Shown here: positions 1 to 6,496 of the stretch, in pieces
How positions within the stretch are numbered: the first letter of the stretch is position 1
How the letters are laid out: each line of letters starts with the position of its first letter
NCBI GenBank assembly: GCA_001897035.1
Contig: MKRS01000382.1
Coordinates: 1-9,144 of the forward strand
Direction of reading: 5' to 3'
Length of the DNA: 9,144 nucleotides
DNA from: Bacteroidales bacterium 45-6
GTDB taxonomy: Bacteria > Bacteroidota > Bacteroidia > Bacteroidales > Dysgonomonadaceae
Program-made: the position numbers and the translations under genes
The notes under the pieces: model-generated
Seen by the model: only the letters and a program-made list of their open reading frames with translations
What the model was told of the DNA's origin: nothing
Database searches by the model: none

Positions 1-2
1 GG

Positions 3-1892
3 AAATCTCCCATCGTGGACCTCACTACCGAACTGAACAGCCCCTCCGGGTTGTTTGCCGTGAATAACTTTTCCTCGTTGAGAAGCCCCGATCCGAGCCG
101 TTCGGGGATAGAGGCTTGCCGCACCGTGGAAGGTGGAGTGCTGTTTTCCGTGAAAAGAAGCCAGACCGACTATGTGGCCGCGGCCCAATTGCGCAATGGA
201 GGAGAAGATGACGTCAGATCCTTTATCCTCGAGATGGTTCTTCAAGAAATACCCAAGCACAATGTGAATCTTAAGAGAAACTACCTTGCCTACGGATTCA
301 ACACGATCACCAAGACGGAATACGACTCGAAAAGGTATGCCGCATTCACCCGGAACTATATTCAACGCTGGGCTCTGGAGGCTTCCCCGAAGGATAAAAA
401 GAAACAACTGAAGGGTGAAGCCGTGCGTCCCTTGTCCCCCATTTGCATCTATATCGATTCGGTTGTTCCCGCACCTTTCGTGGACAACATCAAAAAAGCC
501 GTGGAAGCATGGAACGAACCTTTGCGCAAGGCCGGATGGAAGGATGTTTTCAAATTTAGCCAACGAGGCGAAGACGCTGCCTTATCCTACAGGAAGATCG
601 TTTTCAAATGGGCAGGCGCATACAACGACAATAACTCAACAAAGGTTATCAACTCGGACAATGGGGAGATTCTCTGTGCCAGGGTCAACTTGATGGATGA
701 AAAAGCCAAGAACTTACTCAACAACTATTTCTTGCAATGCGGGCAATTCGATCCCCGGATCTTGAAAGACAACTATTCGCTGGATGTGCGCAAAGATATT
801 ATGATTCCCCAAGTGGAAGCCTTGATAGGAAATGTACTTGGCCTGAAAACGAATTATGCCGCATCGAGTGCCTTCAGTCCTGAAAACCTCCGGTCAAACC
901 AATGGCTCGACCAGTTCGGAACTTCGGCCTCTGTGACCGCACCCTTGTCGTTCAATTACCTTTTGTCGGCAAGCGATAAGGTAACTGCGGCCAACCTCCT
1001 TCCCCGCATATCGACCTATGACTACGAAGCGATTTCATACGCTTATGGCGACAGAACCCTTCCTCCGTCGTTCAAGGCAGCATATTATGCGGAGATGGAC
1101 AAGGCCAACCCTTACGCCATGGGATTTTTATCCAACGACGTGCTGACAGCCGTTTCAGCCGGGATGAACAATTTGAAAGCCATTTGCCCAAAGATCCCTT
1201 CGATCTTGCGAAAAATGAACAACGAACAAAACTCGTGGCCGCAAATTTCTGAAATAGCTTCTACGGCCATAGCCCTTCAGCGGGCATACTTGCTGCAAGT
1301 GTCGAAGCTCATTGGAGGACAATCCAAAAGACCTGTCATCCCCCAAGTAAATGAAGTTCCCGTCACCTATGTTTCGAAGGAACAACAAGTGAAAGCCTTC
1401 GAATATTTGCAAGAAAATCTGTTTGACGCACCTACAGCCTGGTTAAAAAACGACACCCTGCTCATGGCTGTCAGATCCGACCTGAAAGACATCATGCTCA
1501 GCAACGTGCAAACGGTGGCTGGCGAAATCCTTTCCGTTGAGACTGTTTCATCCCTGATCGGCTTCGAAACCGAACAAGGCAGCAAGGCTTTCACATGCGA
1601 CGACTTGTTCGGGCTCATCGACAAGAATATTTTCAAGTCTTACGACCCCCATGCCACTCCATCAGCCTATCAGTTGAATGTGCAGGCACATTTCATCAAA
1701 GAACTCTTGACCTGTGCCAACGCCAACAACATCACGTTGGGTATCTCCGACGAATCAGCAGCCATCCATTCTTACCTGATGCGCACAGCACGCCACATCA
1801 AGGAATTGGCAGAGAAACATGCGAATCCCAAGACGCGTGAATATTATCAACTGATGCTCATGAAACTCAATCAAGAATACTTTAATAAATAA
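3..1892 (+). CDS. Zincin-family (DUF5117/DUF4953-like) secreted protein, probable pseudoprotease, 5' truncated
   Basis: The frame is open to the left window edge, so the true start and signal peptide lie outside; the GTG at 15 is only an internal valine. The visible ~629 codons follow the layout of the large Bacteroidetes zinc-dependent metalloproteases annotated DUF5117/DUF4953. A DUF5117-like part comes first, then an IDSVVPAPF...AVEAWN stretch (about 446-520), a degenerate DPRTGEI-like segment (SDNGEI, about 654-671), the active-site helix, the NLRSNQWLDQFGTSAS segment that normally follows it, and a helical C-terminus. In active relatives the helix reads HEVGHTLGLxHN. Here the aligned residues are ALIGN-VLGLKTN (819-854), so both helix histidines, the catalytic glutamate and the third ligand histidine are gone while the surrounding fold motifs remain. 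It is therefore probably a non-catalytic binding or scaffold protein, presumably periplasmic or cell-surface. The stop lies 3 nt before the next ATG, implying co-translation. Family assignment is from remembered motifs; loss of the motif is seen directly. Confidence 0.85.
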   Translation, partial: KSPIVDLTTELNSPSGLFAVNNFSSLRSPDPSRSGIEACRTVEGGVLFSVKRSQTDYVAAAQLRNGGEDDVRSFILEMVLQEIPKHNVNLKRNYLAYGFNTITKTEYDSKRYAAFTRNYIQRWALEASPKDKKKQLKGEAVRPLSPICIYIDSVVPAPFVDNIKKAVEAWNEPLRKAGWKDVFKFSQRGEDAALSYRKIVFKWAGAYNDNNSTKVINSDNGEILCARVNLMDEKAKNLLNNYFLQCGQFDPRILKDNYSLDVRKDIMIPQVEALIGNVLGLKTNYAASSAFSPENLRSNQWLDQFGTSASVTAPLSFNYLLSASDKVTAANLLPRISTYDYEAISYAYGDRTLPPSFKAAYYAEMDKANPYAMGFLSNDVLTAVSAGMNNLKAICPKIPSILRKMNNEQNSWPQISEIASTAIALQRAYLLQVSKLIGGQSKRPVIPQVNEVPVTYVSKEQQVKAFEYLQENLFDAPTAWLKNDTLLMAVRSDLKDIMLSNVQTVAGEILSVETVSSLIGFETEQGSKAFTCDDLFGLIDKNIFKSYDPHATPSAYQLNVQAHFIKELLTCANANNITLGISDESAAIHSYLMRTARHIKELAEKHANPKTREYYQLMLMKLNQEYFNK

Positions 1893-1895
1893 GTC

Positions 1896-4800
1896 ATGAA
1901 ATCTCGTTCTATATCACTTTCGTTTTTGCTTTTTGCCTTTTGCAGCCTATTGTGGGGGCAACCGGCCAATCACATAAAATTCAACGAGGAGCTTCCCATC
2001 GACCAGGCTTTGGCTCTATCCGGAAAAGAAGGCAAGATCCTGTTTGTGGATTGCAGCACCTCGTGGTGCATTCCCTGCAAGCAGATGGAACAGAACGTCT
2101 TGTCGCTGGATAGCGTGGCCCGGTTCTTCAACTCGACATTTGTCAATGTGAGGATGGACATGGATCACCCCGAGGGAAAAAAATACGCCAAGCTCTACCA
2201 AGTGGAGTCCTACCCCACTTACCTCCTGATCGACAGCCACGGAAACCTCCTTTATAAATGCGTCGGGGGTGTCTCTGCCCAAAAGTTCATGGCAAGGATC
2301 AGGCAGGGACTCGATCCGAAGAACAGGGTGGCGCAGTATAACAAGATATACCAGTCGGGAAAATACACGGACGACTTTATCCGAAAATACATCGCCTTCA
2401 AATTTGAAATCAACGAGCGGACAGAAGGGAAAAAAGTGGCCCAGGAATATTTTGACAGGCTGACTCCGAGCCAAAGGACTCTTCCCGAGAACTGGTTCCT
2501 GTTCGGCGAAACCAAGTTCGACAAATATATCTCGGGAGTCAAAAGCTCCAATTTTGATTACCTGATGCAGCACTGGAGCGATTTCGTGAAAACAAACGGC
2601 AAACAAGTGGTGTTCAGCAAAATTTCCAGCACTTACCTTGCCATTTCCGAGTGGGTGCTGCGGGACTGGTACTTCAAGGACTTTGCACGCGACACCACCG
2701 ACTTTGTCCGTTACCGCAACTGGATACAGCAGGTGGAGATTCCCGAAAAGCAGCAATACATCGCCATGATGGACATCTGCAAGGCTGTGTGCATGAAAGA
2801 TTCCTTGGCGGCAGGAAACATTTTGGCCGACAACATCGAATCGTTTTCGGGTGAAAACCAAAAGATCATGTATAGCTTCTTCAGCCTCTATCCGTCATCG
2901 AAAAGACACCCGCGCATGCAGGAAATTGTTTCGAAAGTGATCCGAAGCGGACGAAACGACATGCTGATAGATTTTCTCAAAAAATCGTATGGCGACCAGC
3001 ATGTGGACAATACGAACAACGAAATCGAAAAATATGATGTGCCCAACCTGCGAAAGCGGGTGGGCACATTGTCCATTATCCCTTTTTTTCATCCAACCAA
3101 ACCTCTTCTGTGGTATCTTTTCGAGGACAGCCAACAGCACCCGCAATATTATTCCTATGATTTGAAAAACGGGAAGCAAGCCTTGTACGACACCTTGGCC
3201 ATCTCCAATTTTGCAAAAGAGAAAAAGATATCGCCCAAACAGGTCATCTATTCCCCTAAATTCGGAAAGCAAGGTGTTGAAGCCGAGTTCATGCTTGCTG
3301 GCAAAAGATATGTTTACAACAACGCATCGGATTCGATTGCGCTTGCCGAAGCAACCCTTTTTCGGTCTTCGACGTTGGGCATGTCGCCCGACAAGAAAAA
3401 CTTGGTGCAGCAAAAGGACAACGAACTCTTTCTGAAAGACAATCAAACGGGCGAACTGAAACAACTCACATCTGCCGATGATAAAGGTTTTGAATACAAC
3501 CTGGCCGATTTGACATGGATCAGCAACCGGGTGTTTTACATCACCCGTACCGACAAGCGCAACGTCCGCTCGCTGGCTGTACTCAGCCAAATCGTCGAGC
3601 CTCCGGTGGCCAGAACATACAAGTACGAACTTCCGGGCGACACCGCCGTGGAAAAACAACAATTGCTTGTCTGCAACTTAGATGCCGGAACTCGCTTGCA
3701 GCCTGTGGAGGTAGAAAAATGGAAGGGGCAAAAATTGGAAGTGAAACCAACGCCGGATGTTTCGGAAAAGGTGTTCTTCATCCGCCGCAAACGCACCCGC
3801 GACCAGCTCGAAGTGTGCTACCTCGATGTCCCAACCATGACGGTGAAAGTGGTGTGCCACGAAGAGATCAAGCCTTACATCAACGAAGAAATGTTCAATT
3901 GTCAAATCGTCAACCGGGGAAAAAACATCCTCTTGTGGTCCGACCGCAGCGGATGGGGACATTACTACCGTTATTCGCTGGATGGAAAATTCAATGCTGT
4001 CACCCAAGGCGAGTGGACTGCCGGCAAGATGTGCCGTGTGGACTCGATCGGTGAAAAGATTTACTTCTACGGTTATGGAAAAGAAAAAGGGATAAACCCC
4101 AATTATGCGTTTCTCTACACCATCGATTTCAAGGGACGCAGGCTCAAGCTGCTCACTCCCGAAAACGCAAACCATGCGGTCTTCATCAGCCCGGGATTGA
4201 ACCTCATCGTGGACAATTGTTCCCGGATCGACACCTTCCCCAGAACCCAAGTACGCGACATCAACGGAAAATGGCTGGCAACACTCGAAACGCCAGATAT
4301 TTCTCACCTGTTCGAATACGGATGGAAAATGCCCGAACAATTCACCGTGAAGGCCGCCGATGGTGTTACTGATCTCTACGGCATCATGTGGAAGCCATAT
4401 AATTTCGATCCCAAAAAGAAATATCCCGTCATTTCGCAAGTCTATCCCGGCCCTTCGCAGGAAACTGTCTGGACAAACTTCACAGTCTTCGACCGCTACA
4501 ACAACACAGCTCTTGCCCAACGGGGATTCATCGTCGTTTGCATGGGACACCGCGGAGGTTCTTCTTTCCGGGGAGCGGCTTATGACAAATTCGGATACGG
4601 CAACCTGCGCGACTATCCTTTGGCCGACGACAAGGCGGGTCTCGAACAATTGGCTGCCAAATATCCTTTCATCGACCTCAGCCGGGTCGGCATCACGGGC
4701 CATTCTGGCGGAGGCATGATGGCGGCAGCGGCAATATGCACCTATCCCGATTTCTACAAGGTGGCGGTGGCCTCTTCAGGCAACTACGACAACTCGATCT

Positions 4801-5096
4801 ACAACCGCACTTGGGGTGAAACATACCAGGGAATCGGCGAAGATGGGAAATTCAAGGTGAAAACCGTGCAAGAACTCGCTCCCAATCTGAAAGGACATCT
4901 CTTGCTGGCCACCGGCGACAACGACCAGAATGTGCATTCAGCGCACACCTTCCGCTTGGTCGATGCCTTGATCCGGGCAAACAAAAATTTCGACTTGCTG
5001 GTGCTGCCGGGGCAGAGCCATCACTACGAAGGGGTGTATGAAACGTATTTCCAAAAGAAAAAGCGAGACTATTTCAGCCAGTATTTGTTGAAATAA
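1896..5096 (+). CDS. Exported thioredoxin-S9 serine peptidase fusion protein
   Basis: The 1066-residue protein begins with a signal peptide (basic MKSR, hydrophobic 5-20, likely cleavage near 22-23). Residues about 25-135 form a thioredoxin-like domain with redox motif WCIPC (57-61) and cis-proline in SYPTY (P107). Residues about 140-385 are helical without a domain I recognise. About 390-810 resembles the DPP IV N-terminal beta-propeller (WSDRSGWGHYY near 681-691). About 815-1066 is a prolyl-oligopeptidase/S9 domain with oxyanion-hole region QVYPGP (Y850), nucleophile S937 in GHSGGG, D1010 in GDNDQNVH and H1042 in LPGQSHHY, so the triad is complete. The DWVYEEE motif that DPP IV uses to bind substrate N-termini is not seen, so dipeptidyl-peptidase specificity should not be assumed. 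The predicted location is periplasmic. ATG 1896 is chosen because the signal peptide follows directly and the upstream gene ends 3 nt before. The thioredoxin fusion is the unusual feature; ordinary relatives lack it as far as I recall. Confidence 0.92.
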   Translation: MKSRSISLSFLLFAFCSLLWGQPANHIKFNEELPIDQALALSGKEGKILFVDCSTSWCIPCKQMEQNVLSLDSVARFFNSTFVNVRMDMDHPEGKKYAKLYQVESYPTYLLIDSHGNLLYKCVGGVSAQKFMARIRQGLDPKNRVAQYNKIYQSGKYTDDFIRKYIAFKFEINERTEGKKVAQEYFDRLTPSQRTLPENWFLFGETKFDKYISGVKSSNFDYLMQHWSDFVKTNGKQVVFSKISSTYLAISEWVLRDWYFKDFARDTTDFVRYRNWIQQVEIPEKQQYIAMMDICKAVCMKDSLAAGNILADNIESFSGENQKIMYSFFSLYPSSKRHPRMQEIVSKVIRSGRNDMLIDFLKKSYGDQHVDNTNNEIEKYDVPNLRKRVGTLSIIPFFHPTKPLLWYLFEDSQQHPQYYSYDLKNGKQALYDTLAISNFAKEKKISPKQVIYSPKFGKQGVEAEFMLAGKRYVYNNASDSIALAEATLFRSSTLGMSPDKKNLVQQKDNELFLKDNQTGELKQLTSADDKGFEYNLADLTWISNRVFYITRTDKRNVRSLAVLSQIVEPPVARTYKYELPGDTAVEKQQLLVCNLDAGTRLQPVEVEKWKGQKLEVKPTPDVSEKVFFIRRKRTRDQLEVCYLDVPTMTVKVVCHEEIKPYINEEMFNCQIVNRGKNILLWSDRSGWGHYYRYSLDGKFNAVTQGEWTAGKMCRVDSIGEKIYFYGYGKEKGINPNYAFLYTIDFKGRRLKLLTPENANHAVFISPGLNLIVDNCSRIDTFPRTQVRDINGKWLATLETPDISHLFEYGWKMPEQFTVKAADGVTDLYGIMWKPYNFDPKKKYPVISQVYPGPSQETVWTNFTVFDRYNNTALAQRGFIVVCMGHRGGSSFRGAAYDKFGYGNLRDYPLADDKAGLEQLAAKYPFIDLSRVGITGHSGGGMMAAAAICTYPDFYKVAVASSGNYDNSIYNRTWGETYQGIGEDGKFKVKTVQELAPNLKGHLLLATGDNDQNVHSAHTFRLVDALIRANKNFDLLVLPGQSHHYEGVYETYFQKKKRDYFSQYLLK

Positions 5097-5105
5097 CGTG
5101 AGTTC
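5095..5105 (+). repeat. 11-bp direct repeat AACGTGAGTTC, copy 1
   Basis: This AACGTGAGTTC begins on the last two bases of the upstream stop codon and recurs exactly at 5303-5313. The two copies bracket about 200 bases that hold all the small hairpins of this interval. It may mark the ends of a small repeated element, or be chance at this length. Confidence 0.5.
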
Positions 5106-5134
5106 GGCATAAGCAATCTTTTGCATTTTCTCTT

Positions 5135-5147
5135 TTTCCGTAGGAAA
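5135..5147. repeat. Small palindrome TTTCC-GTA-GGAAA
   Basis: Arms TTTCC and GGAAA enclose the loop GTA. It is weak alone, but its CCGTAGG tip resembles the tips of the following hairpins, so it is listed as part of that cluster. No T-tract follows. Confidence 0.4.
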
Positions 5148-5184
5148 TACAGCCCGGTAGAACAAAATTTTAATCCTTGCGATT

Positions 5185-5203
5185 ATCATCCTGTAGGGAT
5201 GAT
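5185..5203. repeat. Palindrome ATCATCC/GGATGAT
   Basis: Perfect 7-bp arms ATCATCC (5185-5191) and GGATGAT (5197-5203) enclose TGTAG. No T-tract follows, so it is better described as a REP-like palindrome than a terminator. It lies 5 bases before the next, longer hairpin. Confidence 0.6.
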
Positions 5204-5208
5204 CCGTT

Positions 5209-5248
5209 AAAAGAAAGGTGCATACCTACGGCATGCAACCTTTCTTTT
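5209..5248. repeat. Long imperfect hairpin, possible terminator of the upstream operon
   Basis: The left arm (5209-5223, AAAAGAAAGGTGCAT) pairs with the right arm (5233-5248) over 15 bp with one bulged A; the loop is ACCTACGGC. A pyrimidine-rich, T-heavy stretch follows (5241-5260), so it could terminate plus-strand transcription from the operon ending at 5096. It could equally be a REP-like repeat, given its neighbours with similar CCTACGG-type tips. Confidence 0.6.
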
Positions 5249-5270
5249 CTTCCCTTTTTCTACCGAGCGA

Positions 5271-5287
5271 ATATCCCGACGGGATAT
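5271..5287. repeat. Palindrome ATATCCC/GGGATAT
   Basis: Perfect 7-bp arms (5271-5277 and 5281-5287) enclose GAC, followed by TTT then C. It is the last member of the hairpin cluster downstream of the S9 fusion gene. The short T-run would be weak for termination. Confidence 0.55.
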
Positions 5288-5302
5288 TTTCTTCTCTTAC
5301 GA

Positions 5303-5313
5303 AACGTGAGTTC
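5303..5313 (+). repeat. 11-bp direct repeat AACGTGAGTTC, copy 2
   Basis: Exact second copy of the repeat at 5095-5105, lying just right of the hairpin cluster. Confidence 0.5.
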
Positions 5314-5408
5314 AGTGTGAATCATCCAACTTGGGGTTTATCTGATATGTATTACAACACATCGGTTATTTGTTTTTTGCCAAATGTTTATATAAATAAG
5401 AAAAGGTG

Positions 5409-5435
5409 TGCGACCCGAAAACGGGTCGCATTTTT
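5409..5435 (+). terminator. Rho-independent terminator
   Basis: A perfect 9-bp GC-rich stem (TGCGACCCG at 5409-5417 and CGGGTCGCA at 5422-5430) with an AAAA loop is followed directly by TTTTT. It is oriented to stop plus-strand transcription. It lies 313 nt after the S9 fusion gene, so it is either a distal terminator for that operon or the end of a lost or unrecognised small transcript. Confidence 0.85.
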
Positions 5436-5520
5436 GTTGAAAAATCTGTTTTCAAAAAACATCTGACTCCATTGGGAATCAAACAAAACGACGGTGGGGC
5501 AGTCATGTATCTATAATTTA

Positions 5521-5545
5521 CCCGCTCCCGCCGATTTGTAATCGG
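5521..5545. repeat. REP element, left copy, flanking the RAYT gene
   Basis: A C-rich head (CCCGCTCCCG, from 5521) leads into the palindrome CCGATT-TGT-AATCGG (5531-5545). The first 24 bases are repeated in inverted orientation at 6198-6221 with a single mismatch. A C-rich head plus short hairpin on both sides of a RAYT gene is the arrangement known for REP/BIME elements mobilised by these transposases. Confidence 0.8.
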
Positions 5546-5565
5546 TCGCCTATTTATAAAGGTAA

Positions 5566-6093
5566 TCAAATATGGTCTATATCCAACAACCCTTTCTCTC
5601 CGGCATAATCGATGGCACTGCTGTACACATAGTGTTCAGCCCTAAAAACCAGTCCTTGTTCTACCGGATTATTATGCAAATAAGCTAACTTTTGCTCAAT
5701 GACTTTGCTGCTCCACAGTTCTATGGGATGGTTGCCCGTTCCCCAAAAGGTATTTCCGCCTTTGGATTGAAATTTTTGGAGAAGCCATTCCTTCCTGCTT
5801 TCCTGCGGATTATCGAGGATGGCAGACAAAACTTTTTTACTGGTGAACTTCTTAAAATCGCGCATGATGTCCTGCAATAAAAATTCATCTTTTGCCCCGA
5901 TTATCAGATGCACGTGGCTTGTCATGACGAACCACGCAAAAACCGCCAAGCCTTTATTCTTTTGGCAATACGCTAAACTATCGACTACGATGTCCTTGTA
6001 TTCGTTTCAGGTAAACACATCTATCCAATCTTTCACAGCAAAACGAACGAAGTAAACTCCTGTGGAATTATAAAACGTATAATTTCGGCTCAT
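5566..6093 (-). pseudogene. REP-associated tyrosine transposase (RAYT, Y1/HUH family), nonsense-disrupted
   Basis: Read from the ATG at 6093, the frame encodes MSRNYTFYN...DWIDVFT, meets TGA at 6009-6007 (codon 29), and continues in the same frame to the stop at 5566. The total is 175 residues, near the usual length of Bacteroidetes RAYTs. In relatives the interrupted codon is typically arginine (FTRNEYKDI), so a single CGA-to-TGA change explains the break. Downstream, the HUH motif is intact (SHVHLII, H60 and H62), as are NHPIEL and the presumed catalytic tyrosine (Y138 in AYLHNNPVEQG, matched to Y115 of E. coli TnpA-REP). The post-stop open part alone (from TTG 5949) would lack the first beta strand and helix. 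Inverted REP copies flank the gene. RAYTs nick and join single-stranded REP DNA. This copy is probably inactive unless the stop is read through. No Shine-Dalgarno sequence is seen. Confidence 0.88.
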
Positions 6094-6197
6094 AATTGAA
6101 TGTTTTTGTTGTTCCCGTTAAGTTAACCTCCGATTACCACTCCAACTTATTCGCATCGTTTGCCAAGAAATCCGACAAGTAAGATGCTGTAAACCAA

Positions 6198-6221
6198 CGA
6201 TTACAATTCGGCGGGAGCGGG
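6198..6221. repeat. REP element, right copy, inverted
   Basis: The reverse complement of this 24-mer matches 5521-5544 at 23 of 24 positions. The pair encloses the RAYT pseudogene and its upstream region, giving a unit of about 700 bp with inverted ends. The G-rich head (GGCGGGAGCGGG) points outward and a longer G-run follows to 6225. Confidence 0.78.
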
Positions 6222-6222
6222 G

Positions 6223-6357
6223 GGGCAGGTCGGAGGGCGAGGCCACCTTGGTGTGGTCCTGCCCGTATTGATATCTGGTCAGCGCTGTCAAAGATCCCTG
6301 GTTGTCGGTGTAGGCTTCATAACGACCCTGTGTCGAAATAAAAATCTCTTTTGAATT
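6223..6357 (-). pseudogene. Coding-like remnant, possibly from a YD/Rhs-repeat gene
   Basis: A minus-strand frame of 45 codons runs from just after a TAA (6360-6358) to the right REP copy. It includes the natural-looking stretch GRYEAYTDNQGSLTALTRYQ, with G/C-rich third positions like the left operon and unlike the A/T-rich genes to the right. The GR..Y..D..G.LT..T pattern resembles a YD/Rhs repeat, but one repeat is too little for firm identification. No start codon is seen in frame, and the frame continues into REP sequence without recognisable protein similarity. This suggests a gene fragment cut by the RAYT/REP unit. It could instead come from another secreted-protein family that I do not recognise. 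Confidence 0.4.
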
Positions 6358-6407
6358 TTATAGTTTTCATCTTGTGTTTTTTTGTAAATGTTCATGCTAA
6401 TAATACC

Positions 6408-6425
6408 TCAAGGCTACAGCCTTGA
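6408..6425. repeat. Hairpin TCAAGGC/GCCTTGA
   Basis: Perfect 7-bp arms with a TACA loop. On the minus strand it is the second of two hairpins after the membrane protein gene ending at 6497, so it may add to transcription termination there. Confidence 0.6.
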
Positions 6426-6470
6426 TTTAAGCTGCTGCGTAGGATATAACCTACGCAGCAGCTTGAAATC
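6424..6470. terminator. Very strong hairpin, candidate minus-strand terminator or REP-like repeat
   Basis: AAGCTGCTGCGTAGG (6429-6443) and its exact reverse complement (6450-6464) form a perfect 15-bp stem with a 6-nt loop, ATATAA. GATTT/AAATC extends it by 5 bp with one bulged G. It starts 27 nt past the stop of the minus-strand membrane protein gene, a natural terminator position, but no U-tract follows. It may therefore act in 3'-end protection or be a dispersed repeat instead. Strand is uncertain. Confidence 0.6.
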
Positions 6471-6496
6471 AGAAGATACAGACAACAAACTATTAT

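Larger units (their letters stand above)
5097..5520. other. Non-coding interval with hairpins and a terminator
   Basis: These 424 bases follow the S9 fusion gene and hold no reading frame I would accept as a gene. They contain a series of small palindromes (5135-5287), an 11-bp direct repeat bracketing them, and an intrinsic terminator at 5409-5435. From 5436 to 5520 I see only a weak TTGAAAA/TTTTCAA hairpin (5437-5455) and nothing else recognisable before the REP copy at 5521. Confidence 0.7.

Noticed and set aside
2016..4703. Long minus-strand open frames opposite the S9 fusion gene (2016-2861, 2895-3662, 3678-4703)
   Set aside because: They lie antisense to a protein with convincing domains throughout and show no recognisable motifs; they arise from G/C-rich codon use.
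5095..5313. 11-bp direct repeats as target-site duplications of an insertion sequence
   Set aside because: The enclosed ~200 bases carry no transposase and no matching terminal inverted repeats; kept only as a repeat observation.
5218..5466. 82-codon plus-strand frame after the S9 fusion gene
   Set aside because: It begins inside a hairpin, runs through two further palindromes and the terminator stem, and has no protein-like pattern.
5366..5569. 67-codon minus-strand frame left of the RAYT gene
   Set aside because: It spans a terminator stem and the REP copy; nothing supports coding.
5566..5949. Treating the post-stop part of the RAYT as a complete 127-residue gene
   Set aside because: Family-like sequence continues in the same frame upstream of the TGA to an ATG at 6093, so this is the 3' part of a disrupted gene.
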